A stretch of DNA of 64,000 bases from JAQBQH01 sp035607415 (GTDB lineage Bacteria; Myxococcota_A; Polyangia; Palsa-1104). The stretch spans positions 67,639 to 131,638 of the forward strand of contig DATNAQ010000067.1 in assembly GCA_035607415.1 (NCBI GenBank). Direction: 5' to 3'. Position numbers and translations under genes: made by a program. Of this stretch, positions 29,850-38,392 are shown in pieces (position 1 is the stretch's first letter; each line of letters starts with the position of its first letter). Under the pieces are notes generated by a model. It worked only from the letters and a program-made list of their open reading frames with translations. It searched no databases and was not told where the DNA came from.

Positions 29850-31725
29850 CAAGCACAAAGCCTCGTCGTCCGCGCTGGCGCTCGCCGCGCTCGGCGTCGT
29901 CTTCGGCGACATCGGCACCAGCCCGCTCTATGCGCTCAAGGAGTGCGTGTCCGTCGAGCACGGCGTCGAGCCGAGCGCGGCCAACGTGCTCGGCCTCGGC
30001 TCGCTCATCTTCTGGGCGCTGACGCTGGTCGTCTCGATCAAGTACGTCACGTTCATCATGCGCGCCGACAACGACGGCGAAGGCGGCATCCTGGCGCTGC
30101 TCGCGCTCGTGCCCGAGCGGCTGCGCCAAGGCGGCCGCTGGGGCGTGAGCCTGCTCGCCGCGGTGGTCCTGTTCGGCGCCGCGCTGCTCTACGGCGACGG
30201 CATCATCACGCCGGCGATCTCGGTCCTCTCGGCCGTCGAGGGCTTGAAGGTCGCCGCGCCGCACCTCGACCACTTCGTCGTGCCCATCACCTGCGCGGTG
30301 CTGCTCCTGCTGTTCGTCATCCAGCGCCACGGCACCACCGGCATCGGGCGCGTGTTCGGCCCCATCATGGCGCTGTGGTTCGTCACCATCGCGCTCCTCG
30401 GCGTGCGCTTCATCGTGCAGCACCCCGACGTCTTGCGCGCGCTGTCGCCGACCTACGCCGTCGAGTTCGGCGTGCGCAACCGCGGCACCACCTTCGTCAT
30501 CCTCGGCTCGGTCGTCCTCGCCATCACCGGCGGCGAGGCGCTCTACGCCGACATGGGCCACTTCGGCCCCCGGCCCATCCGCATCTCGTGGTTCGGCCTG
30601 GTGATGCCCGCGCTCGCGCTCAACTACTTCGGCCAGGGCGCGCTGCTCCTCCACGATCCGAGCGCGCGCGGCAACCCGTTCTTCGCGATGGTGCCGGCCG
30701 GCGCGCTCACCTACGTGCTCGTCGCGCTCTCGGCGACCGCCACGGTGATCGCCTCGCAGGCGCTCATCTCGGGCGCGTTCTCGCTCACGCGCCAGGCCAT
30801 CCAGCTCGGCTTTCTGCCACGGCTCGAGGTGCGCCACACCTCGAGCGCCACCGAGGGGCAGATCTACATCGGCGCGATCAACTGGCTGCTCGCCATCCTG
30901 TGCATCGGGCTCGTGCTCGCGTTCAAGAGCTCGAGCGCGCTCGCGGCGGCCTACGGCATCGCCGTCACCGGCACCATGGCGATCACCAGCGGCTGCTACT
31001 TCGTGGTGCTGCGCGAGGATTGGAAGTGGCCGCTGTGGAAGGCGCTGCCGCTGCTCGTGCTCTTCCTGTTCATCGATCTCACCTTCTTCGCGTCGAACCT
31101 GCTCAAGTTCGTCGACGGCGGCTACGTGCCCATCGTCGTCGCGCTCGCCGTCTTCGTGATCATGGTGGTGTGGCGGCGCGGACGGACGCTGCTCCGGCGC
31201 CACACCACCGAGGCGGCGCCCGACACCGCGCGCTTCTTCGCCGAGGCGGCGCGCGACCGCGTGGCGCGCGTGCCCGGCACCGGCGTGTTCCTGACCGCGC
31301 AGACGACCGGCGTGCCGCCCGCGCTCGTCCACTATCGCCACCATGTGCACGCGCTGCCGCAGCGGATCGTGGTGCTGCACGTCGAGTTCCTGCATACGCC
31401 GCGCGTGCCCATCAGCGACTGCGTGCTCGTCGCCGAGGAGGAGCCGGGGTTCTACCGCGTGACCTTGCGCGCGGGGTTCATGGAGCGGCCCAACCTGCCC
31501 AATCGGCTGCACGACGCGCCGCCGTCGAGCGCGCTCGGACTCGACGCGCCCGACGTCACCTTCTTCATCGGCCGCGAGACCTTCATGGCCACCGACAAGG
31601 GCGAGATGGGCCGCTTCTCCGAGTCCTTATTCGGGTTCCTATATAAGGTCGCGTCGAGCGCGACCAGCTACTTCGGTCTGCCGCCCGAGCGCGTCATGGA
31701 AGTCGGCATGCACGTCGACCTGTAG
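29842..31725 (+). CDS. kup: Potassium uptake protein Kup
   Basis: A 627-residue inner-membrane K+/H+ symporter. The family signature GVVFGDIGTSPLYALKEC is at residues ~18-35; YGDGIITPAISVLSAVEGL and ITGGEALYADMGHFGP are the conserved ion-path motifs. About twelve transmembrane helices are followed by a cytoplasmic C-terminal domain (VFLTAQTTGVPPALVHYRHH). Length is standard. The GTG at 29842 gives the usual N-terminus and follows a junction duplication. Confidence 0.96.
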   Translation: MSDKHKASSSALALAALGVVFGDIGTSPLYALKECVSVEHGVEPSAANVLGLGSLIFWALTLVVSIKYVTFIMRADNDGEGGILALLALVPERLRQGGRWGVSLLAAVVLFGAALLYGDGIITPAISVLSAVEGLKVAAPHLDHFVVPITCAVLLLLFVIQRHGTTGIGRVFGPIMALWFVTIALLGVRFIVQHPDVLRALSPTYAVEFGVRNRGTTFVILGSVVLAITGGEALYADMGHFGPRPIRISWFGLVMPALALNYFGQGALLLHDPSARGNPFFAMVPAGALTYVLVALSATATVIASQALISGAFSLTRQAIQLGFLPRLEVRHTSSATEGQIYIGAINWLLAILCIGLVLAFKSSSALAAAYGIAVTGTMAITSGCYFVVLREDWKWPLWKALPLLVLFLFIDLTFFASNLLKFVDGGYVPIVVALAVFVIMVVWRRGRTLLRRHTTEAAPDTARFFAEAARDRVARVPGTGVFLTAQTTGVPPALVHYRHHVHALPQRIVVLHVEFLHTPRVPISDCVLVAEEEPGFYRVTLRAGFMERPNLPNRLHDAPPSSALGLDAPDVTFFIGRETFMATDKGEMGRFSESLFGFLYKVASSATSYFGLPPERVMEVGMHVDL

Positions 31726-31736
31726 CGCGATCCCCA

Positions 31737-31754
31737 GCGAGGCGCGATCCTCGC
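31737..31754 (+). terminator. Hairpin after kup
   Basis: GCGAGG-CGCGAT-CCTCGC begins 11 bases after the kup stop. The 6-bp stem is GC-rich, but no T run follows, so termination is only possible. Confidence 0.35.
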
Positions 31755-31820
31755 CTACAGTTGGCCGCGGATTCACGCGCGCGTCGCAGCGCCGTAACCT
31801 GCAGCGCTTACGCTCGAATC

Positions 31821-32858
31821 ATGTGGCGCGTGCTTGGGTGCCTCGTCGCTGTCGGCTGCGGTGCCACCGCGAGTGACGCGCGCCTCTGTGCGCCGCGTCC
31901 GGCGCCGCCGGCCTCGCGTCGCGCGCCGGCGATCGTGCTGGTCACGATCGACGGCGCGCGCGCGGCGGACGTGTTCGATGCCTCGCTCATGCCGACGCTG
32001 GCGCGCCTCGCCGACGCCGGCGTGGCGCTCGGCGGCGCCGGCGCGCCGATGGTCGCTTCCGGGCCGCGCTTCGTGTCGCTGCCCGGCTATCGCGAGATCC
32101 TCACCGGCCGGCGCGGCGATCGCTGCGTCGACAACGACTGCCCGCTCATCGACGAGCCGACGCTGCTCGACGAGCTGCGCGCCGGCGACGCGCCCGACGC
32201 CGGCGACATCGCCGTCATCGCTTCGTGGGAGGTGATCGCGCGCGCCGCCTCGCCGGCGCCGTCCTCGATCGCGCTCTCCGCCGGCCGCCACGGCGGACCC
32301 GCGCGCGCCGCGCTCGCCGTCGACGCCGCCACGCGCGCCGCGCTCGCCGCCGGCACGCACGCTTCCGCCTGGCCCGGCCACGGCGACTATCGCCCCGACG
32401 CGTTCACCGCCGCGCTCGCGCTCGACCTCGTCGCCGCCGCCCATCCGCACGCGCTCTGGCTCGCGCTCGGCGATGCCGACGAATACGCGCATCGCGACGA
32501 TCGCGCCGGCTACCGGCGCGCGCTCGCCGCCGCCGACGCCACGCTCGGGCGCCTCGTCGAGCGCGTCGGTCTCGACGACGCCATGGTCTTCGTCACCGCC
32601 GACCACGGCCGCGCCGCCAACTTCCGCGACCACGGCGACGCCCCCGAGTCGAGCGCCGTCTGGCTCGTCGCTGCCGGCGCCCACATCCCGCGCCTCGGCT
32701 TTCTGCGCACGCACGCGCCGCACCGCCTCGCCGACATCGCGCCGACGCTGCGCGCGCTCCTGCACCTGCGCGCCGACGACTCCGCCCGCGCCGGCCACGC
32801 CATCGGCGAGCTCGTCGCCGGCAGCGACACGCTGGCTAGCGCGGACCGCGCCCGATGA
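31821..32858 (+). CDS. Lipoprotein of the alkaline phosphatase / phosphodiesterase superfamily
   Basis: A 345-residue lipoprotein. MWRVLGCLVAVGC has a lipobox (either Cys could be used). Metal and nucleophile motifs of the alkaline-phosphatase fold are seen: IVLVTIDGARAADVFDA (metal Asp), FVSLPGYREILTGR (nucleophile Ser or Thr), GDADEYAHRDD (metal Asp and His), FVTADHGR (Asp-His) and NFRDHGDAPE. It would cleave phosphate or sulfate esters in the periplasm; the substrate is unknown. The last 23 bases overlap, tail to tail, the kinase gene. Confidence 0.82.
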   Translation: MWRVLGCLVAVGCGATASDARLCAPRPAPPASRRAPAIVLVTIDGARAADVFDASLMPTLARLADAGVALGGAGAPMVASGPRFVSLPGYREILTGRRGDRCVDNDCPLIDEPTLLDELRAGDAPDAGDIAVIASWEVIARAASPAPSSIALSAGRHGGPARAALAVDAATRAALAAGTHASAWPGHGDYRPDAFTAALALDLVAAAHPHALWLALGDADEYAHRDDRAGYRRALAAADATLGRLVERVGLDDAMVFVTADHGRAANFRDHGDAPESSAVWLVAAGAHIPRLGFLRTHAPHRLADIAPTLRALLHLRADDSARAGHAIGELVAGSDTLASADRAR

Positions 32859-34137
32859 AGTAGCCGCCCAGCCCGGCGACGAGGATCAAGACCAGCGCCG
32901 CGAACAAGATCCAACCGATGGGCGCGCCACGCCGTGCCGGCGCCGGCAGCTCGGGCGGCTTCACGTCCGTCTCCAGCGCCGGCGCGGCTTCGGCCGGCGG
33001 CGCCTGCGTCCGCGTCGACTTGCGCACCACCGGCGGCGCGTCGAGCAGCGGCGCCTCGTCACCGCTGCCGGGGCTGAGCGGCGGCAGCGTCGACAGGCTC
33101 AAGCTCCACATCGAGTGCAGCCGCCGCTTGCCCGGCGTCGTCGTCGAGCCCAGCGTCTCGAAGTCGACCGACATGGAATCGAGGATCGCCGGCATCGGCC
33201 CCTCGGTCGTGCGCAGCGCGTCGAGCTCGGCCTCGGCCAGCTCCGCGCCGAGCACGCCGGAAAACGGCGCGCCGTCGGTGCGCGCGCGCCCGAACAGCGC
33301 CGTCTCGAACGCCGCGAAGAAGGTGGCCGCGTCGGCGGGCCGCGCCTCGGGCGCCTTGGCGAGCGCGCCCGCGAAGAACTGATCGAGCGCCGCGCGCTGC
33401 CCATCCACCGTCGGGTGCAGCCGGCCGAGCGCGGGTGCCGGCGCCGTCGTCAGCGCGCGCAAGACGTCGCGCGGCTCGCCGCCGTCCCACGGCAGGCGCC
33501 CCGACGTGAGCTCGTACGCCATCACCGCCAGCGCCCACAGATCCGCCGCCGGCGCCGCCGGCTTGCCCTGCACCTGCTCCGGCGCCATGTACTGCGGCGT
33601 TCCGAAGCACATCCCGGTCTGCGTCAGCGGCTCGAGCTCGCGCCGCCCCTCGAGCCCGACGAGCTTGGCGAGCCCGAAGTCGAGCACCTTGACGCGCCGG
33701 CCGCTGCCCGCGCGCACCAGCATCACGTTCTCCGGCTTCAGATCGCGATGCACGATCCCCTGCCGGTGCGCCGCCGCCAGCGCCTCGGCGATCTGGCCCA
33801 CGACCACGCGCGCCGCCTCCGCCGGCCACGGCCGCCCGTGCAGCCGCTCGCGCAAGGTCGGCCCCTCGACGTACTCCATGGCGATGAACAGATCGCCGCC
33901 GCTGGCGCCGACGTCGTGCAGCTTGACCACGTGCGCGCTGTCGATCGACGCCACCGCCAGCATCTCGCGGCGCAACCGCTCGATCACCTGCGCGTCGCCG
34001 GCGAACGCCTCCTTCAGGATCTTGAGCGCCGCCTCCTTGCCCGTCTGCCGATCGCGCGCGCGATAGACGCGGGCGAACGCGCCCTCGCCGAGCTCGGTCA
34101 CGATCTCGAAGTTGTCGGGCGCACGCGAGGGCATCAT
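32836..34137 (-). CDS. Membrane-anchored Ser/Thr protein kinase
   Basis: A 433-residue eukaryotic-type (PknB-like) kinase. The ATP loop is GEGAFARVYRA, the Lys is in EAALKILKEA, the catalytic loop is IVHRDLKPENVML, the metal motif is VLDFGLAKL and MAPEQVQGKP is the APE motif. After a Pro/Ala-rich linker, a single transmembrane segment (IGWILFAALVLILVAGLGGYF) ends the protein with almost nothing outside the membrane, so there is no extracellular sensor. The ATG at 34137 overlaps the RidA stop (ATGA). Confidence 0.94.
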   Translation of the reverse strand: MMPSRAPDNFEIVTELGEGAFARVYRARDRQTGKEAALKILKEAFAGDAQVIERLRREMLAVASIDSAHVVKLHDVGASGGDLFIAMEYVEGPTLRERLHGRPWPAEAARVVVGQIAEALAAAHRQGIVHRDLKPENVMLVRAGSGRRVKVLDFGLAKLVGLEGRRELEPLTQTGMCFGTPQYMAPEQVQGKPAAPAADLWALAVMAYELTSGRLPWDGGEPRDVLRALTTAPAPALGRLHPTVDGQRAALDQFFAGALAKAPEARPADAATFFAAFETALFGRARTDGAPFSGVLGAELAEAELDALRTTEGPMPAILDSMSVDFETLGSTTTPGKRRLHSMWSLSLSTLPPLSPGSGDEAPLLDAPPVVRKSTRTQAPPAEAAPALETDVKPPELPAPARRGAPIGWILFAALVLILVAGLGGYFIGRGPR

Positions 34138-34595
34138 GCGAGCTGGAAGATCCCCTCGACCTCCACCGCGATCCCCGACGGCAGCGACGGCGCGCCCACG
34201 GCGCTGCGCGCGCCGAGCCCACGCTCGCCGAAGATCTGCACCATCAGATCGGAGAAGCCGTTCATCACCTTCGGATGATCGAAGAACTCCGGCGTCGCGT
34301 GCACGAAGCCGAGCACCTTGACGATGCGCGCCACGCCATCGAGCGAGCCGACATGCGCGCGCACCGTCGCCAGCATGGCCAGCGCGCACAGCCGCGCCGC
34401 CGCCTGCCCCGCCGCCACGTCGAGATCGGCGCCGAGCCGCCCCGTCAGATAGCTGCCGTCGGGCTTGAGCGGCCCCGTGCCCGACACGTACACGAGCTCG
34501 CCGAGCCGCACCGCCGTCGCATACGTCGCCATCGGCTTCGGCGGCTCGGGCAGCGTCAGCCCGAGCTCGCGCAGTCGCGCTTCGATGTCCCCCAT
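34134..34595 (-). CDS. RidA/YjgF family protein
   Basis: A 153-residue protein of the longer RidA subgroup, with LGELVYVSGTGPLKPDGSYL, ARLCALAMLATVRAHVGSLD and VARIVKVLGFVHATPEF. Family members deaminate reactive enamine/imine intermediates, but the catalytic Arg expected near residue 105 in the canonical group is not in a standard context here, so activity is uncertain. Its stop overlaps the start of the downstream kinase gene (ATGA). Confidence 0.88.
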   Translation of the reverse strand: MGDIEARLRELGLTLPEPPKPMATYATAVRLGELVYVSGTGPLKPDGSYLTGRLGADLDVAAGQAAARLCALAMLATVRAHVGSLDGVARIVKVLGFVHATPEFFDHPKVMNGFSDLMVQIFGERGLGARSAVGAPSLPSGIAVEVEGIFQLA

Positions 34596-34616
34596 CCCCC
34601 CATCCTATCCTGCCGG

Positions 34617-35585
34617 CTAGAGGCCGGCGTCGAACATGTTGTGCGGCGCCGAGCAGTCGCGCGCGACGTCGAAGCGGTCGATCACCACGCCGTGCGTGTT
34701 GCGGAAGGTGAACGTGATCCGGCCGCCGTCGTAGACCTCGGCGAAGAGCGCGCCGAAGTCGCCGTTGTAGCGCACCAGCGAGCCCACCTCGGGCGCCGGA
34801 TTGAACGGGAAGCGATTGAGCGCGCCGCCGAGGCCGTCGACGACGTAGGTCAGCCCGCCGACGAGGAGCCGCTCGTAGTGGTGCTGATGCCCGGTGAGCA
34901 CGACGTCCGCGCCCCACGCGAGGAACGGCCAGCGCATGCGCGGCTGCACGAAGATGTCCTGCCCCGAGCTGTAGGGCGGATGGTGGAAGTAGACGATGTT
35001 GAAGCACGAGGTCGACGCCGTCAGCGCCTGCTCCAGCCATGCCGCCTGCGTCGAGGTCGCGTCGATGCCGTCGGGCTCGTGCTCGTCGCTGTCGATCGCG
35101 AAGAAGTGCACGTTGCCGACGACGACGTCGTAATAACGCTTGTTGCCCGGCAGCGACGGAAAGTAGTCGAGGTACGGCTGGTCGCCGGTGGTCGCGTACC
35201 AATCGTGGTTGCCGAGGGCGGGCCAGAAGCGGTTCTGCTCGGCGCCCGGCCCGTACTTGCCGGTGTAGCCGCCGATGAAGGGCGCGAAGTACTGCCCGAT
35301 GTTGGCGTCGATGGTGTCGGCTTCGCCGTTGGGATAGTTGTTGTCGCCGACGGTGACGATGTAGTCGGGGCCCCAACCCTTGACCAGCTTGGCCACGTCC
35401 ATCTCGTCGGAGGTGTCGACGCCGAAGTCGCCGATCACCGCGAAGCGCGCCAGCGGCTGCGGCACGGGCGGCGTCGACAGGTCCCCGCCGGCGCCGGCAT
35501 CGCCGTTGCTCGACGTGTCATCGTCGCAGCCGCCGATCGACAAGCTCGCCGCCAACGCCACGCACAGTGCTGCCGTACGAACCAT
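34617..35585 (-). CDS. Lipoprotein metallophosphoesterase (purple acid phosphatase-like)
   Basis: A 322-residue lipoprotein. MVRTAALCVALAASLSIGGC ends in a lipobox. The five metal-ligand blocks of calcineurin-like phosphoesterases are present: FAVIGDFGVD, TVGDNNYPNG, PALGNHDWYA, NIVYFHHPPYSSG and VVLTGHQHHYERL. It would hydrolyse phosphate esters outside the inner membrane with two metal ions. Together with the phosphodiesterase-like lipoprotein at 31821 and the porin operon it adds to the phosphate-scavenging content of the window. Confidence 0.92.
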   Translation of the reverse strand: MVRTAALCVALAASLSIGGCDDDTSSNGDAGAGGDLSTPPVPQPLARFAVIGDFGVDTSDEMDVAKLVKGWGPDYIVTVGDNNYPNGEADTIDANIGQYFAPFIGGYTGKYGPGAEQNRFWPALGNHDWYATTGDQPYLDYFPSLPGNKRYYDVVVGNVHFFAIDSDEHEPDGIDATSTQAAWLEQALTASTSCFNIVYFHHPPYSSGQDIFVQPRMRWPFLAWGADVVLTGHQHHYERLLVGGLTYVVDGLGGALNRFPFNPAPEVGSLVRYNGDFGALFAEVYDGGRITFTFRNTHGVVIDRFDVARDCSAPHNMFDAGL

Positions 35586-35618
35586 GACCGACTGCCCGAA
35601 TGATAGCGCGAAACCACG

Positions 35619-36047
35619 TCAGGCGTCGGGAAACAGGAAGCAACGGCGCGCCAAGGGCGAATCGAGCGTGGCCCGCGCCCAGTACCGGTCGAAGAGCGCG
35701 CGCTCGAACAGCTCCGGATGATCGGCGGAGAAGCGCCGCCAGCTGCGCGTGCGTCCGCCGCGCTCGAGCCGCTCGTTGACGAGGAGGAGGTACGCCAGCG
35801 TGATCGTCTCGTGATAGACCTCGGGCTTGCCGATGTGCATGGCGTAGCGCCGCAGCGACGAGACGAAGCGCAGCATCGCCGGCAGCGGCGGCCCCTGCCG
35901 CAGCATCCACCACGCCACCTGCAGGTGCTGGCGATGGTGGAAGTCCGCCGGCGGCAGCGTGCACGCCTCGAACGCCGCGGCGAGCCGGCCCACCTCCTCG
36001 TCGCCGCCGGCGCGCGCGCTCACGGGTGCACCTTGCAGGTGCACCAT
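35619..36047 (-). CDS. Hypothetical protein
   Basis: A 142-residue soluble helical protein. Its clearest block is LPPADFHHRQHLQVAWWMLR, followed by MHIGKPEVYHETITLAYLLL and a Trp/Arg-rich C-terminus. Several His residues in conserved-looking positions (FHHRQH, YHETIT) hint at metal binding. I recall proteins with a similar FHHRxHxxVAW block in Acidobacteria and Myxococcota, but no function is known to me. Confidence 0.65.
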   Translation of the reverse strand: MVHLQGAPVSARAGGDEEVGRLAAAFEACTLPPADFHHRQHLQVAWWMLRQGPPLPAMLRFVSSLRRYAMHIGKPEVYHETITLAYLLLVNERLERGGRTRSWRRFSADHPELFERALFDRYWARATLDSPLARRCFLFPDA

Positions 36048-36108
36048 GAGCCAATTCGATCCGCTGGCCCTACGGGCCGGACGCTCACGTTCGCTCGCTG
36101 GCGCGCGC

Positions 36109-36375
36109 TCACGGCTTCTCTTTCATGCGGTGGCTGGCGCTGGCGTCGAGGTCGAGCTCGTAGATGCGCTTCAGGTCGGCGATGCGCTGCAGCGACTTCT
36201 TCTCGAACGGCGATTTTCCGTCGAAGGCGTGGAGCACGATGCCTTCGAGCAGATCGCCGAGCGTGAGGTCGTAATAGTCGGCGAGCGCCTTGAGCACCTT
36301 GAGCAGGCGCTTCTCCAGGCGCACGCCGGTCTGCACGCGCTCGACGACGATCTCTTCGCCCTGCCGTTTGACCAT
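36109..36375 (-). CDS. Small putative DNA-binding regulator
   Basis: An 88-residue basic protein. The order is beta-like EEIVVERVQTGVRLEKRLLK then helices VLKALADYYDLTLGDLLEGI, which fits a ribbon-helix-helix fold with a short C-terminal extension (EKKSLQRIADLKRIYELD). Repeats centred on CCATGG surround its start codon, a typical autoregulatory arrangement. There is no recognisable Shine-Dalgarno, so translation may be leaderless. Toxin partners were not found nearby. Confidence 0.65.
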   Translation of the reverse strand: MVKRQGEEIVVERVQTGVRLEKRLLKVLKALADYYDLTLGDLLEGIVLHAFDGKSPFEKKSLQRIADLKRIYELDLDASASHRMKEKP

Positions 36376-36395
36376 GGTAACTTGGTACCATGGTA
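36371..36395 (-). promoter_or_regulatory. Palindromic operator pair over a start codon
   Basis: TACCATGGTA (36386-36395) is a perfect 10-bp palindrome. A second, slightly shorter copy, ACCATGGT (36371-36378), contains the start codon of the small regulator gene. On the minus strand TACCATGGT is repeated with a 16-base period. A protein bound here would block both transcription and translation initiation. Confidence 0.55.
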
Positions 36396-36406
36396 TGTCG
36401 GTACGG

Positions 36407-36799
36407 TCAACGCGCCGAGCCGGGAACGAATGAGCAGCCGCTGCGCGCCGGTGCGTCCATGCCGCCGCCCGTCGCCGGCGGGCTGCCGCTCATCGAGCCG
36501 CCGGTCTGACCGCCGCCGCCGGTGGCGAAGTCGGGGTTGACGGCGAAGCCGTCGGTCATCATGAACCCGTCGGTGTTGGGTCCCATGTCCGTCGACGGGC
36601 AGACGCAGCTGAACGACGCCCCGTCGCACACGGCGCCGAAGGTGTCGCAAGTCGCGTCGCCGGGCGTACAGGGCACCATCCCCGGCACCGCGCACGCCGC
36701 TTGTGGCTGCGCGACCGGCGGCGGGGGTGTGGCACCGACGCCGGCGGCGAGCACGCCGATGATGAGCGCGACCATGATTAATAGAGGGCGCCAGCGCAT
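36407..36799 (-). CDS. Small secreted Gly/Met-rich protein
   Basis: A 130-residue exported protein. MRWRPLLIMVALIIGVLAAG is a signal peptide or anchor; then a small Cys-containing region (ACAVPGMVPCTPGDATCDTF, SFSCVCPSTDMG) and a Gly/Asn/Met-rich tail ending RSGCSFVPGSAR. The terminal GCSFVPGS resembles the start of myxobacterial C-terminal sorting tails (a Gly-Cys motif before a membrane helix), but no helix follows. The start codon at 36799 is chosen over a GTG at 36823. Confidence 0.6.
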   Translation of the reverse strand: MRWRPLLIMVALIIGVLAAGVGATPPPPVAQPQAACAVPGMVPCTPGDATCDTFGAVCDGASFSCVCPSTDMGPNTDGFMMTDGFAVNPDFATGGGGQTGGSMSGSPPATGGGMDAPARSGCSFVPGSAR

Positions 36800-36915
36800 G
36801 CTCGGATCATAAGCACCTCGCACGAAGGGTGCGAGAAACTTACCGGGTTAGCCTACGTTGCGACGACGCGCCGCGACATGTGCCGGGCGCATCTCGCAGG
36901 CGTTACCCTGCCGCC

Positions 36916-37821
36916 ATGCGATCGCCTCTTCTTCTGCTGCTCGCCGGCGCGACGCTGATGGCGTGCAGCAGCGCCGCATCCAACGGCCCCGGTCGCGACG
37001 GCGGCGCCGGCGGCAATGGCAGCGACGGCGGCCTCGCCGGCGGCGACGATCTCGCAGGCGCCGGCGATCTCGCGACGGCCGGCGACGCCGCGCTGCCGGC
37101 CGACACGCTCGACGGCAATCGCGATCGCCTGCTCGCCAGCTACCTCGCCTATCTGCAAGCGCACCCGGGCGCGCAATCGAACGGCCTCGACGGCGCCGCG
37201 CTCGCCGGCGTGTGCGATCTGTGGACGCGCCTCGATCCGTCGAGCCAGCGCGTCTTTCTCACGCTGACCGCGCGCCTGCAGGGCTCGACCCTCGACGGCG
37301 ACGGCAGCCCGATGCTCGGCCACGTCGCGCGCGTCTACCGCATCGCCGGCGGGCAGAACGCCACCGCCAGCGACGCCGGCAGCTGCGGCGGCGGCGAGTA
37401 CAACCGCATGATCATGTCGATGGACCCGACGCTGCACGACGCGCTCGTCGCCCACACCATCGGCGACGTGCCCGGCCACGGCGCCTGGCGCGACTCGCAC
37501 GACCTCGGCGGCCCCCACGCGCCGTTCGATCTCAGCGACGAGACCAACGACGGCGCGCCGCGCGGTCAGGTGCAATATTTCAGCGACCCGGCGTCGGCCG
37601 TCGCCAACGCCCCTCTCGGCCGCATGGATCTGACCACGCTCGTCGACCCGCTCGCGCTCGAGATGGACCACGACTACGACTGCGTGCACAACTCCAACCC
37701 GTCGTGCAGCTACGTGACGTACGGGCCTTTGTGCGCGCCCGAGACGTCCAAGCTCGGCGTCGATCTCTACGAGTCGAGCTACGGGACGATCGAATCAGGT
37801 TGGCACCCGAGCGGCTGCTGA
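36916..37821 (+). CDS. Lipoprotein of unknown function
   Basis: A 301-residue lipoprotein. MRSPLLLLLAGATLMAC has a lipobox, followed by a flexible Gly/Asp/Ser linker (GGAGGNGSDGG). The folded part has paired Cys (DAGSCGGGEYNR, YDCVHNSNPSCSY, PLCAPE) and a predicted globular core (LLASYLAYLQAHPGAQSNGL). No family was recognised. Codon use is strong and the start follows a short promoter region. It is divergent from the small secreted protein at 36407. Confidence 0.78.
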   Translation: MRSPLLLLLAGATLMACSSAASNGPGRDGGAGGNGSDGGLAGGDDLAGAGDLATAGDAALPADTLDGNRDRLLASYLAYLQAHPGAQSNGLDGAALAGVCDLWTRLDPSSQRVFLTLTARLQGSTLDGDGSPMLGHVARVYRIAGGQNATASDAGSCGGGEYNRMIMSMDPTLHDALVAHTIGDVPGHGAWRDSHDLGGPHAPFDLSDETNDGAPRGQVQYFSDPASAVANAPLGRMDLTTLVDPLALEMDHDYDCVHNSNPSCSYVTYGPLCAPETSKLGVDLYESSYGTIESGWHPSGC

Positions 37822-37867
37822 GCCGCGACTGGCGCCGATCGTTTGCAGGTAGTATCGTCAATGGGCT

Positions 37868-38245
37868 ATGTGCTCGCAAACAGCGGCCAAGCTGCTGCTC
37901 GTCGTCGACGACGACCCTTCGATTCGCGAAACTCTCGCCGAGATCCTGCACGACGAGGGCTATACCGTCATGACCGCAGTCAACGGCCAGGACGCGCTCA
38001 CACGCCTGCGCGCGAGCGCGGCGCACCCCTGCGTGATCTTGCTCGATCTGATGATGCCGGTGATGAGCGGGCCCGAGTTCTACGACGAGATGCAGAACGA
38101 CCCGTCGCTCGCCGCGATCCCGGTCGTGGTCATCTCCGCCGATGGCAACGCCCGCCGCAAGGTCGCGTCGATGGGCGGCGAGTTCATCGCCAAGCCCGTG
38201 AAGATCGAGACCGTCTTGTCCGCGGTCGAGAGCCACTGCCCCTAG
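37868..38245 (+). CDS. Single-domain response regulator (CheY-like)
   Basis: A 125-residue receiver: acidic residues in LLVVDDDPSIRETL, phospho-Asp in VILLDLMMPVMSG, Ser in VVVISADGNA and Lys in GEFIAKPVKIETVL. No output domain. It is very similar in layout to the receiver at 21145, but stands alone between a lipoprotein gene and a cytochrome gene. Confidence 0.92.
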   Translation: MCSQTAAKLLLVVDDDPSIRETLAEILHDEGYTVMTAVNGQDALTRLRASAAHPCVILLDLMMPVMSGPEFYDEMQNDPSLAAIPVVVISADGNARRKVASMGGEFIAKPVKIETVLSAVESHCP

Positions 38246-38392
38246 CCTCGCCCGCTCCAGCGCGAATCACAGAGAGCTGTGGATAAGCTGTGGTCTCGCA
38301 GGTCACGCGCCGCGCATCTCGTGCAACGGCGGCGTTGCAGCGGCGTTGCGCGGTGGTTGCCCATTCTTTAGGCACCGCGCGCGCCCTCTACG

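Noticed and set aside
38278..38286. TGTGGATAA, an exact DnaA-box match, next to a repeated AGCTGTGG
   Set aside because: A single box with no AT-rich unwinding region, dnaA or dnaN nearby; one 9-base match is expected by chance in a window of this size.
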